From Microbacterium sp. JZ31 (GTDB taxonomy: Bacteria > Actinomycetota > Actinomycetes > Actinomycetales > Microbacteriaceae), in contig NZ_CP017661.1 in NCBI RefSeq assembly GCF_016805985.1, forward strand, positions 2,294,001 through 2,358,000: a stretch of 64,000 nucleotides of DNA, in the 5' to 3' direction. Positions 29,630 through 37,969 of the stretch are shown piece by piece. Below the pieces are notes generated by a model that worked only from the letters and a program-made list of their open reading frames with translations, had not been told where the DNA came from and ran no database searches. Made by a program: the position numbers and the translations under genes. Each line of letters starts with the position of its first letter. Position 1 is the first letter of the stretch.

Positions 29630-31150
29630 ATGACCACGATCGATGCACCCCGTCCGCTTCTGGGCCGCCCCGCGGCTCCGGTCGCTCCACTCGTCGCGGC
29701 ACCGGAGCCGTCGGACGCCGGCTCCGGGATCCTCCCGGGGCTGGCGGCCCCGGCGACGGCCCCGTCGCTGGCACGACGCCGTCATCGCGAGGCCGTCCAC
29801 CGGCGACTGGTGCTCGCGGGAGACACGGCGGTGCTCGCCACGACGTGGGGCGTCGTCGCCTCGATCGAAGCGAGCGTCGACGCGCTCCTCCCCCTCGGCA
29901 TCGCGGCGATCGGATGGTGGCTGTGCCTGGCCGCGTCGCGCTCGCGCGACCCGCTGCTGCCGCTCTCGCGCGAGCTCATCCGCGTCGCGATGGCCAGCGG
30001 AGCCGCCCTCGGCGCGCTCGCCGTCGTCACGGTGATGCTCTCGGCGCTGCCCTCGGCGATCGTCGACGTCGCATGGCTCGCGCCGCTGCTCGCCGTCGCG
30101 CCCGCCACGCTGGTCGGCCTGGGAGCCGTGCGCTCGCTGTGGCGACGCCGCCTGTCCGCGCAGCTGCGCGTGGGCGAGCACCTCACGCGCGCGATCGTGA
30201 TCGGCGCGGCGGACGAGGTCTCCTCGCTCACCGAGGCGCTGTCCCGGTCGGAGCAGATCCGCGTGTGCGGCAGCGTCATGTGGGACGACGCCGCACTCAT
30301 GGGGCGCGAGGACGGGTCGGCCGCCCTGCGCCGGACCGTCGACGCCGCCACGTCGCTGCGTGCCGACACCGTGATCGTGGCGCGCGTGCCCGCGGGCCCG
30401 CACCTCCTGCGTCGCCTCGCGTGGGCGCTGGAGGGCACGGTCGACGAGATCGTGGTGTGGCCCGGCATCGCCGAGGTCTCGGCTCCGCGTCTGCGCATGC
30501 ACTGGGGCGGCGACGTGCCGCTGCTGCGCGTCGCCCAGCCCGTGTACGACGCCCGCCGCGCCGCCAAGCGCGTGGTGGACGTCGTCGTCGCGACGATCGC
30601 GCTGATCCCGATCTCGATCCTGACGGTGCCGATCGCGCTCGCGATCCGTCTCGACTCCGCGGGGCCGGTGTTCTTCCGCCAGGACCGCGTGGGCGAGGGC
30701 GGCAGGCTCTTCCCCATGCTCAAGTTCCGTTCCATGACGGCGAGCGCCGAGCGGGACAGGGCCGCGCTGATCACGGCGAACGAGGCCGCGGGCCCGATGT
30801 TCAAGATCCATCACGACCCGCGCGTCACGCGGGTGGGGCGCATCCTGCGCAAGTATTCGCTCGACGAGCTGCCGCAGTTCTGGAACGTGCTGGCGGGCGA
30901 CATGAGCGTGATCGGCCCGCGCCCCGCTCTGCCGTCGGAGGTCGCCGTATACGCCGAGGACGAGCGGCGCCGGCTGTACATCAAGCCGGGCATCAGCGGC
31001 CCATGGCAGGTCGGCGGGCGCAGCGACCTCGGCTGGGAGCGCGGCGTCTCGCTCGATCTGCACTACGTCGAGAACCGCTCCATCGCGCGCGACCTCCAGC
31101 TCATGCTGCAGACGGTGGGGGCGGTCCTGCGGCCGCGCGGCGCGTACTGA
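29630..31150 (+). CDS. Polyprenyl glycosylphosphotransferase (EPS priming sugar transferase)
   Basis: 506 residues. Starts exopolysaccharide units by moving a sugar-1-phosphate onto undecaprenyl phosphate at the cytoplasmic membrane. Four N-terminal helices (about 60-165), a Rossmann-like CoA-binding-type middle part (AIVIGAADEV), a fifth helix at about 305-330, then the bacterial sugar-transferase catalytic domain: PVFFRQDRVGEGGRLF, LKFRSMTASAE, LRKYSLDELPQFWNVL with the catalytic DE pair, MSVIGPRPALP and PGISGPWQV. This WbaP-like layout usually transfers glucose or galactose phosphate. GAGG lies 8 nt before the ATG at 29630. It sits alone between sua5 and prmC, at the left end of the EPS locus. 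Confidence 0.93.
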   Translation: MTTIDAPRPLLGRPAAPVAPLVAAPEPSDAGSGILPGLAAPATAPSLARRRHREAVHRRLVLAGDTAVLATTWGVVASIEASVDALLPLGIAAIGWWLCLAASRSRDPLLPLSRELIRVAMASGAALGALAVVTVMLSALPSAIVDVAWLAPLLAVAPATLVGLGAVRSLWRRRLSAQLRVGEHLTRAIVIGAADEVSSLTEALSRSEQIRVCGSVMWDDAALMGREDGSAALRRTVDAATSLRADTVIVARVPAGPHLLRRLAWALEGTVDEIVVWPGIAEVSAPRLRMHWGGDVPLLRVAQPVYDARRAAKRVVDVVVATIALIPISILTVPIALAIRLDSAGPVFFRQDRVGEGGRLFPMLKFRSMTASAERDRAALITANEAAGPMFKIHHDPRVTRVGRILRKYSLDELPQFWNVLAGDMSVIGPRPALPSEVAVYAEDERRRLYIKPGISGPWQVGGRSDLGWERGVSLDLHYVENRSIARDLQLMLQTVGAVLRPRGAY

Positions 31151-31165
31151 TCCGGCGGCGGCGGG

Positions 31166-32062
31166 CTACGGCCGGATCGCGGTCGTCGTCCGGTCGCGGC
31201 GGGTCAGGTCGGGATGCGTGGCGGCGGCGCGCCATCCTGCCTCCCCCAGCAGGTCGCGGATCGCGCGTCCCTGCAGCTCGCCGTGCTCGATCACGAGCAG
31301 CCCGCCCGGGCGCAGCAGGCGCATGCCGACGCGGCTCAGCTCGCGCACGACGTCGAGGCCGTCCGGCCCGCCGTACAGCGCGGCGTGCGGATCGTGCAGG
31401 CGCACCTCCGGGTCGCGCGGCACGGCGTCGTCCGGGACGTACGGCGGATTCGACACGACGACGTCGACCGTGCCGTCGAGCTCGGGGAACGCCACGGCGA
31501 GATCCACGAACGCCAGGCGCAGGTTCGGAGCCCCCACGCGGCGATGGTTCTCGCGGGTCCAGACGAACGCGGCGGCCGAGTTCTCCGCCGCGTGGATCCG
31601 CGCGTGCGGCACCTCCGTCGCCAGAGAGAGCGCGATCGCCCCGCTGCCCGTGCCGAGGTCGACGCCCACCGGCTCGGGCGATCCGGCGGCGCGCAGCGCG
31701 TCGATCGCGAGCTGCGCCACGGACTCGGTCTCGGGGCGCGGCACGAACACGCCGGGCCCGACCGCGAGCTCCAGGTGGCGGAAGTACGCGACCCCGGTGA
31801 TGTGCTGCAGCGGCTCCCGCGCGGCGCGTCGCGCGACGAGCTCCTCGTACGCGGCGACCTCGTCGGCCGTGAGCTCGTCGCCGCGGATGACGCCCGTCTG
31901 CACCTCGCCGCGGCTCTGATCGCGAAGGTGCGCCAGCAGCAGCTCGGCGTCGACCTGCGGATCGGGCACGCCGGCCTCGGCGAGGCGACCGGCCGCGGCA
32001 CGAAGCACGTCGCGCAGGGCGCGAGAGTCGTGCAGCTCCTCGGCGGGGTGCAGGGCGGTCAT
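31166..32062 (-). CDS. prmC: Release factor glutamine methyltransferase
   Basis: 298 residues. Methylates the GGQ glutamine of peptide release factors with S-adenosylmethionine. An N-terminal helical domain ends in REPLQHITGVAYFRHLEL (substrate recognition), then the Rossmann domain: VFVPRPETE, GVDLGTGSGAIALSLA and the catalytic NPPY in VVSNPPYVPDDAVP. The start is the ATG at 32062; a longer frame start at 32434 lies in cysK and is spurious. In most actinobacteria prmC follows prfA and precedes sua5; here a convergent sugar-transferase gene separates it from sua5 and prfA is not present upstream. Confidence 0.95.
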   Translation of the reverse strand: MTALHPAEELHDSRALRDVLRAAAGRLAEAGVPDPQVDAELLLAHLRDQSRGEVQTGVIRGDELTADEVAAYEELVARRAAREPLQHITGVAYFRHLELAVGPGVFVPRPETESVAQLAIDALRAAGSPEPVGVDLGTGSGAIALSLATEVPHARIHAAENSAAAFVWTRENHRRVGAPNLRLAFVDLAVAFPELDGTVDVVVSNPPYVPDDAVPRDPEVRLHDPHAALYGGPDGLDVVRELSRVGMRLLRPGGLLVIEHGELQGRAIRDLLGEAGWRAAATHPDLTRRDRTTTAIRP

Positions 32063-32070
32063 GAGCAGAC

Positions 32071-32076
32071 AGCCTA
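32071..32076 (-). promoter_or_regulatory. -10 box TAGGCT upstream of prmC
   Basis: On the minus strand TAGGCT ends 8 nt before the ATG at 32062; no ribosome-binding site lies between, consistent with a leaderless message. Confidence 0.45.
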
Positions 32077-32119
32077 ATCCGCGCGCGTCACACGCGCTCG
32101 CCGGGGCCCGCTCGCGCAA

Positions 32120-32125
32120 TACGCT
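32120..32125 (+). promoter_or_regulatory. Possible -10 box of cysK
   Basis: TACGCT on the plus strand about 76 nt before the cysK ATG, giving a leader with a normal GAGGAGA ribosome site. No -35 recognised; low certainty. Confidence 0.3.
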
Positions 32126-32201
32126 GGTGCGTGGCGGGCAGGATCCGCCGTCGCCCCGGCCCGCCCGACGTCCGGGCCCACCCTGAACGAGGAGAACCGT
32201 C

Positions 32202-33143
32202 ATGTCCGGTGTCCACGCAGACATCACCACCGCGTTCGGCAACACGCCGCTCGTGAAGCTGAACCGCGTCACCGAGGACGCCGGCGCCGAGGTGTACGCC
32301 AAGCTCGAGTACTTCAACCCCGGCTCGTCGGTCAAGGATCGCCTCGGCATCGCGATCATTGACGCGGCGGAGGCCTCGGGCGAGCTCAAGCCGGGCGGCA
32401 CGATCGTCGAGTCGACGAGCGGCAACACGGGCATCGCCCTCGCGCTCGTGGGTGCGGCGCGCGGCTACAAGGTGATCCTGACCATGCCGGCCTCCATGTC
32501 GAAGGAGCGCCGCGTGCTGCTGAAGGCCTTCGGCGCCGAGCTCATCCTGACGGACCCGACCGGCGGCATGAAGCTGGCGCTGGCCGAGGCGGAGAGGATC
32601 GTCGCCGAGACGCCGGGCGCGATCCTGGCGAAACAGTTCGCGAACGCGGCGAACCCCGAGATCCACCGCCGCACGACGGCCGAGGAGATCTGGCGGGACA
32701 CCGACGGCGAGGTCGACATCTTCGTCGCCGGCATCGGCACGGGCGGCACGATCACGGGCGTCGGGCAGGTGCTGAAGTCACGCAAGCCGGACGTCACCGT
32801 CGTCGCGGTCGAGCCGACCGCGTCGCCGCTGCTGTCGACGGGCACCCCCGGACCGGCCAAGATCCAGGGCATCGGGCCCAACTTCGTGCCGCCGATCCTC
32901 GACACCGACGTGTACGACGAGGTCGTCACCGTGGAGTTCGAGGACGCGCTCGCGACCTCGCGCGCGCTCGCCTCGGGCGAGGGCATCCTTGCCGGCATCT
33001 CCGCCGGCGCCGCGGTGTGGTCTGCCGTGCAGCTCGCCAAGCGCCCGGAGAACGCCGGCAAGAAGATCGTCGTGATCGTCCCCGACACGGGTGAGCGCTA
33101 CATCTCGACGGCGCTGTTCGAGGACCTGCGGGAAGAGGCCTGA
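32202..33143 (+). CDS. cysK: Cysteine synthase A (O-acetylserine sulfhydrylase)
   Basis: 313 residues. PLP enzyme making cysteine from O-acetylserine and sulfide in the cytosol. Schiff-base lysine in [11 protein letters not shown] (about 39-49), the asparagine loop [11 protein letters not shown] (about 69-79), glycine-rich phosphate loop [10 protein letters not shown] and the PLP-nitrogen serine region [17 protein letters not shown] precedes the ATG at good spacing. A possible -10, TACGCT at 32120-32125, lies about 75 nt upstream. cysE follows 15 nt later, completing the serine-to-cysteine pair. Confidence 0.97.
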   Translation: MSGVHADITTAFGNTPLVKLNRVTEDAGAEVYAKLEYFNPGSSVKDRLGIAIIDAAEASGELKPGGTIVESTSGNTGIALALVGAARGYKVILTMPASMSKERRVLLKAFGAELILTDPTGGMKLALAEAERIVAETPGAILAKQFANAANPEIHRRTTAEEIWRDTDGEVDIFVAGIGTGGTITGVGQVLKSRKPDVTVVAVEPTASPLLSTGTPGPAKIQGIGPNFVPPILDTDVYDEVVTVEFEDALATSRALASGEGILAGISAGAAVWSAVQLAKRPENAGKKIVVIVPDTGERYISTALFEDLREEA

Positions 33144-33145
33144 CC

Positions 33146-33151
33146 TAGGCT
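33146..33151 (+). promoter_or_regulatory. -10 box TAGGCT between cysK and cysE
   Basis: TAGGCT starts 3 nt after the cysK stop and ends 7 nt before the cysE ATG at 33159. It suggests cysE also has its own leaderless transcript inside the apparent operon. Confidence 0.45.
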
Positions 33152-33158
33152 CGTCCGC

Positions 33159-33722
33159 ATGGGATTGCACGTCCGCGAGGATGTCGAAGCCGCGCGCCGT
33201 CGTGATCCGGCGGCGCGCGGCTTCCTCGAGATCGCGTCGCTCTACCCCGGGCTGCACGCCGTGTGGGCGCACCGGGTGAACCACGCGCTGTGGCGTCGCG
33301 GCTTCCGCTTCGTCGCGCGCGCGGGATCGCAGCTCACGCGCTGGCTCACCGGGATCGAGATCCACCCGGGAGCGAGCATCGGGCGGCGCTTCTTCATCGA
33401 CCACGGCATGGGCGTCGTGATCGGCGAGACGGCCGAGATCGGCGACGACGTGATGCTCTACCACGGCGTCACCCTCGGCGGCACGACGATGTCCCCGGGC
33501 AAGCGGCACCCCACCCTCGGCGACGGCGTCGCGGTCGGTGCCGGGGCCAAGATCCTCGGCCCCGTCACGATCGGCGCGCACAGCGCCGTGGGGGCGAACG
33601 CCGTCGTGACCAAGGACGCGCCGCCGTACAGCGTCGTGGTCGGCGTGCCGGCCAAGGCCCGCCCGCGGGCGACGGACGAGGACACCCGGCGCGTGCTGAT
33701 GGCGCCCGAGTACATGATCTGA
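33159..33722 (+). CDS. cysE: Serine O-acetyltransferase
   Basis: 187 residues, the short form (no long N-terminal helical domain of E. coli CysE). Acetylates serine with acetyl-CoA. Hexapeptide left-handed beta helix with [49 protein letters not shown] and [12 protein letters not shown]; the catalytic His-Asp pair lies in FIDHGMG and the second His in LYHGV. The C-terminal tail ends ...APEYMI; the terminal Ile would be able to dock in the CysK active site to form the cysteine synthase complex, as in known pairs. Confidence 0.96.
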   Translation: MGLHVREDVEAARRRDPAARGFLEIASLYPGLHAVWAHRVNHALWRRGFRFVARAGSQLTRWLTGIEIHPGASIGRRFFIDHGMGVVIGETAEIGDDVMLYHGVTLGGTTMSPGKRHPTLGDGVAVGAGAKILGPVTIGAHSAVGANAVVTKDAPPYSVVVGVPAKARPRATDEDTRRVLMAPEYMI

Positions 33723-33724
33723 CG

Positions 33725-35191
33725 ATGGCCGAGCTGCACGAACTGGGACTGCGCGCACTCGCTGCCGCGCTGCGCGACGGCGACGTGACGCCGGTCGAGG
33801 CGACCGCGTACTTCCTGGCGCGCGCCGAGGCGCACGAGCGGCTGGGGGCGTTCGCCGAGGTGACGGCCGACGCGGCCCGCGAGCGCGCGGCGGCGCTCGG
33901 CGCTCCCCCGACGGAGACGCCGCCGCTGTGGGGCGTGCCCCTCGCCGACAAGGACCTGACGGCGCGCGAAGGCGTGCCGACCCGGTACGGGTCGCGGGCG
34001 TTCGCCGATCACGTGCCCGAGCGATCCGACCCGCTCGCGAAGGTGCTCGACGACGCCGGAGCCATCAGCCTGGGCAAGACGAGCACGCCGGAGTTCGGGC
34101 TGACGGGCTTCACCGAGACGCGGATCGGATCTCCCGCGCGGGACCCGTGGGATCCGGAGAACGGCGCGGGCGGCTCGAGCGGCGGCGCGGCCGTCGCGGT
34201 CGCGGCGGGCCTGCTGCCGGCGGCGCCCGCGTCGGACGGCGGGGGCTCGATCCGGATCCCGGCCGCGACGGTGGGCGTGGTCGGCGTGAAGCCGTCGCGC
34301 GGGCGCGTGCCCGCCGGGTCGGGACTCGACTCCCCCGGAGGGCTCGCGGTCGCCGGCTCGATCGCGCGCACGGTGGACGATGCAGCGATGCTGCTCGACG
34401 TGCTCGCGGCGGGACCGTACCCGTACGCGACCCGGGCGACCGGCGACAGTCAGATCTCCGAGGCGTCGCGCGTGCTGCCGGGGCAGCTGCGGCTCGGCGT
34501 CACGACGACGTCGCCGTGGGAGGAGACCATGGACATCCGCCTCGACCCGAGCGCCCGAGGCGCGCTCGACGAGGCGGTCCGCGTGCTGGCGGGCGCCGGT
34601 CACGACATCGAGGACGCCGCGTGGCGCCCGACGGGCTACGGCGACATGTTCATGACGCTGTGGCGCGCATCGGCGGCGCGCATCCCCGTGCCGGACGAGC
34701 GGCTGGACGAGGTCGAGCCCGTCACGGCCTGGCTCATCCGCGAGGGGCGCGCGCTCGGCGCCGCGCGGCTGCTGGAGGCGTACGCCGACGCGACCGCGTT
34801 CGAGCGCGCCACGATCACCGCCTTCGACGGGTTCGACGCCGTGCTGACGCCCGCGCTCGCGCTGCCGCCGCAGCCGCTCGGCTGGTTCGCGCAGGACGAG
34901 CCCGAGCTGAGCTTCACGCGCCAGTGCCAGTACGCGCCGTACAGCAGCTTCGTGAACGTCGCGGGCCTGCCCGCGGTCACGGTGCCGGTGCTCGCCGACG
35001 GGCATCCCGTCAGCGTGCAGCTCATCGGCCGCCCGGGCGGCGAGGCGCTCATCCTGCATCTCGCTGCCCACCTCGAGCGCTCCCGCGGCTCGCTCCCCTG
35101 GCCCCGGGAGTCTGAGGGATCTCGCACCGGCCGCGGCAATCCGCGACGTCGATGCATCACAGCGCGACTTGGGGTCTCTGACAGTGCATGA
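33725..35191 (+). CDS. Amidase signature family amidase
   Basis: 488 residues. Ser-cisSer-Lys amidohydrolase of the GatA/AMD family. Catalytic Lys in PLADKDLTAREG (about 73-84), glycine/serine-rich block AGGSSGGAAVAVAAG (about 149-163) and the nucleophile region SDGGGSIRIPAA (about 171-182). Standalone, without GatB or GatC neighbours, so a role in amide catabolism is more likely than tRNA amidation; substrate unknown. It starts 2 nt after the cysE stop. The last 25 residues (after SLPWPRESEG) have unlike composition and run into the next gene, ending in an ATGA overlap; they may be a read-through extension of a formerly shorter gene. Confidence 0.88.
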   Translation: MAELHELGLRALAAALRDGDVTPVEATAYFLARAEAHERLGAFAEVTADAARERAAALGAPPTETPPLWGVPLADKDLTAREGVPTRYGSRAFADHVPERSDPLAKVLDDAGAISLGKTSTPEFGLTGFTETRIGSPARDPWDPENGAGGSSGGAAVAVAAGLLPAAPASDGGGSIRIPAATVGVVGVKPSRGRVPAGSGLDSPGGLAVAGSIARTVDDAAMLLDVLAAGPYPYATRATGDSQISEASRVLPGQLRLGVTTTSPWEETMDIRLDPSARGALDEAVRVLAGAGHDIEDAAWRPTGYGDMFMTLWRASAARIPVPDERLDEVEPVTAWLIREGRALGAARLLEAYADATAFERATITAFDGFDAVLTPALALPPQPLGWFAQDEPELSFTRQCQYAPYSSFVNVAGLPAVTVPVLADGHPVSVQLIGRPGGEALILHLAAHLERSRGSLPWPRESEGSRTGRGNPRRRCITARLGVSDSA

Positions 35192-36015
35192 GCTCCATGG
35201 ACACCCTGACGGGAGCGATCCCGACGCTGGACACCGACGGCGTGCCGATCCATCTGGTCACCGCCGAGCCCGCGCTGCACCTCATCGCGGAGGCGGCCGA
35301 GCGCCGCCCCGCGCGGCCTCTCGCCGTGGCCTCCATCAACCTCGATCACCTGCACCACTTCGGACGCCACACGAACCCCGAAGCCTCCCCCGCGGGAGGG
35401 CCCGTCGAGTGGCTGAACCTCATCGACGGCGCGCCCATCGCCGCGCACGCGAAGCGCGAGACCGGGCAGCCCTACCCCAAGCTCTCCGGCAGCGACCTCG
35501 TGGTCGAGGTGCTGCGCCTCGCCGCGGCGCGCGGACTGTCGGTCGCGGTGCTGGGCGGCGACCCGGCGGTGACCGAGCCGCTGCGGGATCGCCTCGGGAC
35601 CGAATGGCCCGGCGCGCGCTTCGCGGGGCACTGGACGCCGCCGCGCGAGCAGCTCGCGACCGCCGACGGCGCCGCACAGGTCGCCGAGGAGATCCGCGCG
35701 GCCGGTCCCGACATCCTGCTCGTGTGCCTCGGCAAACCGCGTCAGGAGCAGTGGATCGAGCAGTACGGCGCGCGCTCGGGAGCCGGCGTGCTGCTGGCGT
35801 TCGGCGCCGTGGTCGACTTCCTCGCGGGCCGCGTCGCGCGTGCGCCGGGCTGGATCTCCCGAGCCGGCCTCGAGTGGGCGTGGCGCCTGATGCTGGAGCC
35901 GCGCCGACTGGCGAACCGCTATCTCGTGCAGGGCCCGCCCGCGTACCTCGCGCTGCGCCGCTCGGCCCGCCCGGCGCTGCGCGGGGCCGCGCTGGGCGTC
36001 CCGCAGCATGCGTGA
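35188..36015 (+). CDS. WecG/TagA/CpsF family glycosyltransferase
   Basis: 275 residues. This family transfers N-acetylmannosaminyl or related residues to lipid-linked GlcNAc in teichoic acid, enterobacterial antigen and EPS synthesis. Recognisable blocks: VASINLDHLHHF near residue 48, IDGAPIAAHAKRE, LSGSDLVVEVL, VLGGDPAV, and the family signature LVCLGKPRQEQWIEQY (about 180-195) with GAVVDFLAGRVARAP and GLEWAWRL near the C-terminus. Membrane-associated C-terminus, no TM helix. Overlaps the amidase stop by 4 nt and the next gene by 8 nt. A second ATG three codons in is an alternative start. Confidence 0.9.
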   Translation: MSSMDTLTGAIPTLDTDGVPIHLVTAEPALHLIAEAAERRPARPLAVASINLDHLHHFGRHTNPEASPAGGPVEWLNLIDGAPIAAHAKRETGQPYPKLSGSDLVVEVLRLAAARGLSVAVLGGDPAVTEPLRDRLGTEWPGARFAGHWTPPREQLATADGAAQVAEEIRAAGPDILLVCLGKPRQEQWIEQYGARSGAGVLLAFGAVVDFLAGRVARAPGWISRAGLEWAWRLMLEPRRLANRYLVQGPPAYLALRRSARPALRGAALGVPQHA

Positions 36016-37771
36016 GCCGGACGAGGGCCGCTTCGCCCTGACCGGCCGGGTCGAGGTCGCCGCGGTCGTCGTGACCTACGGCAGCGCCGCGCACCTGGGT
36101 CCGCTGATCCAGGGACTGCGTGCGGAGGCGCGGGACGTCTCGCTCCGCGTGATCATCGCCGACAACTCGCCGGACGACGCCACGCTCCGCGTGGCGCGCG
36201 CGCACCCGGACGTGATCGCGGTGCCGACGCACGGCAACCTCGGCTATGCAGGCGGAATCAACGTGGGCCTTCAGTACGTCGGCGATGCGGAGTCGGTGCT
36301 GATCCTGAATCCGGATCTGCGCGTGCACGCGGGCGTCCTGCGCACGCTGCTGGAACGGCTGCGCGCCGATCCCGGTCGCGGTGCGGTCGTGCCCCGCATC
36401 GTGGACGAGACCGGCGCGACGTCGTTCTCGCTCTTCCGCGAGCCCGCGGTGCTGCGCGCGCTGGGCGACGCCGTGCTCGGACCGCTGTGGCCGGGGCGAC
36501 CCGCCGCGCTGTCCGAGTGCGTGCGCGACCCGCGGGCGTACGGGCGCGAACAGGACGTCGACTGGGCGACGGGCGCCGCCGTGCTGTTCTCGGAGCGCGC
36601 CGCGGCCGCGGTCGGCGAATGGGATGAGCGCTTCTTCCTGTACTCCGAGGAGACCGACGTCCTGCGCCGCGTGCGCGAGGCCGGGCTGACCGTGCGCTAC
36701 GTGCCGGACGCGGTCGTGGCGCACAGCCAGGGCGGATCCGGATCCTCCCCCGCGCTCGAGGCGCTGCTGGAGGTCAATCGCGTGCGCTACGTGCGCAAGC
36801 ACGCCCCGCGCCGCGCCGCGTCGTACCGCGCCGCGGTGACGGTGGGTGCGGCGATCCGCGCGCCGCGATCCGCGCGCCACCGACGCCTGCTCGGCGTCCT
36901 GCGCGACGAGCGCGGCTGGCACGACCTGCCGGCCGCGACCTGGCGCGGCCCGGGGTCGCCGCAGGCGGCGATCGTCATCCCCGCGTTCGACGAGGCCGCG
37001 GTGATCGAGCGAACTCTTTCGCGCCTCGCCGAGCCCGCCGCCGCCGGATCCCTCGAGGTCGTCGTCGTGTGCAACGGCTGCACGGACGACACGGCGGCGC
37101 GCGCGAGCACCTTCCCGGGCGTGCGCGTCGTGGAGCTCGCCGAGGGGTCCAAGCCCAACGCCATCAACGCCGGCATCGCGCGCACCACCGCGCGGCCCGT
37201 GCTGGTGCTGGACGCGGACATCGAGCTGTCGTCGGCCGCGATCCCGGGGCTGGTGCGGGCGCTGCGTGCGCCGGGCGCGGTCGGCGGCCGCCCGCCCTTC
37301 GAGTACGACCTGGCGCGGACGGATCCGTGGGTGCGCTCGTACTACCGTGCGCGCTCGCGCATGCCCGCGATGTCGACCGCGCTGTGGGGCGCGGGCGTCT
37401 ACGCCCTGACGCGCGAGGGCGCCGCGCGGGTGACGCCGATCCCTCCCGTCACGGCCGACGACGTCTACGTCGACCGACGCGTGCGGCCCGTGGAGAAGCG
37501 GATCCCCCCGCTCGCGCCCGTGCGCGTGCGCGTGCCGCTCACGGCTCCGGCCCTGCTCGACACGCTCGTCCGCGTGCGTCGCGGCCCCGCGCAGCAGGGG
37601 GTCGACACGGGCGACTCGACGGCCCGCGAGCTGCTGCGCACCGCCACGAGCGCCTCCCACGCGTGGGACGCCGCCGTCTACGCGGCGTTCGCGCTTCTCG
37701 CCCGCCGCCGCGCGACGAGTGCGAGGGTGCGCTGGGAGCGCGACGGCTCGACGCGGGTCGCCACCGCCTGA
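36008..37771 (+). CDS. Bimodular family-2 glycosyltransferase
   Basis: 587 residues holding two GT-A (GT2) domains. Module 1 (about 15-280) is rhamnosyltransferase-like: VAAVVVTYGSAAHL, IIADNSPDD, NLGYAGGINVG, LNPDLRV (DxD-like metal site) and FFLYSEETDVL. Module 2 (about 315-520) begins AAIVIPAFDEAAVIERTL and contains VVVCNGCTDDTA, SKPNAINAG, VLDADIELS (metal site) and a later ADDVYVDRR. Fusions like this usually add two successive sugars or act processively. It is soluble or peripheral. Donors and acceptors unknown. It starts 8 nt inside the WecG/TagA gene and ends at a clear terminator. Confidence 0.88.
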   Translation: MREPDEGRFALTGRVEVAAVVVTYGSAAHLGPLIQGLRAEARDVSLRVIIADNSPDDATLRVARAHPDVIAVPTHGNLGYAGGINVGLQYVGDAESVLILNPDLRVHAGVLRTLLERLRADPGRGAVVPRIVDETGATSFSLFREPAVLRALGDAVLGPLWPGRPAALSECVRDPRAYGREQDVDWATGAAVLFSERAAAAVGEWDERFFLYSEETDVLRRVREAGLTVRYVPDAVVAHSQGGSGSSPALEALLEVNRVRYVRKHAPRRAASYRAAVTVGAAIRAPRSARHRRLLGVLRDERGWHDLPAATWRGPGSPQAAIVIPAFDEAAVIERTLSRLAEPAAAGSLEVVVVCNGCTDDTAARASTFPGVRVVELAEGSKPNAINAGIARTTARPVLVLDADIELSSAAIPGLVRALRAPGAVGGRPPFEYDLARTDPWVRSYYRARSRMPAMSTALWGAGVYALTREGAARVTPIPPVTADDVYVDRRVRPVEKRIPPLAPVRVRVPLTAPALLDTLVRVRRGPAQQGVDTGDSTARELLRTATSASHAWDAAVYAAFALLARRRATSARVRWERDGSTRVATA

Positions 37772-37778
37772 GACGCCG

Positions 37779-37819
37779 GATCGCCGGCGCGGACCCCGCT
37801 GGGGGTCGCGCCGGCGATC
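37779..37819 (+). terminator. Terminator after the bimodular glycosyltransferase
   Basis: Inverted repeat with an 18-bp stem and a one-base bulge (left GATCGCCGGCGCGGACCCC, loop region CGCTG) followed by TCTTA. It begins 7 nt past the stop. It is the longest terminator-type hairpin in the window. Confidence 0.8.
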
Positions 37820-37969
37820 TCTTACCGGCTGCCCACCGCGGTGTGGACCGCCCGACGCGATACCGCCGTCGACCGTTCCGGTGAGGCGCGTCGGACGCGA
37901 GAGAAGAACCGCGTCACCGGGGCGTCGCACCGGTGGCGCGGTCCTTCGCGGCCCGCAGTGCGGGCATCC

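Noticed and set aside
37772..37969. Possible small RNA or tRNA in the gap after the bimodular transferase
   Set aside because: Only the terminator hairpin is structured; the rest shows no cloverleaf, promoter or conserved stem.
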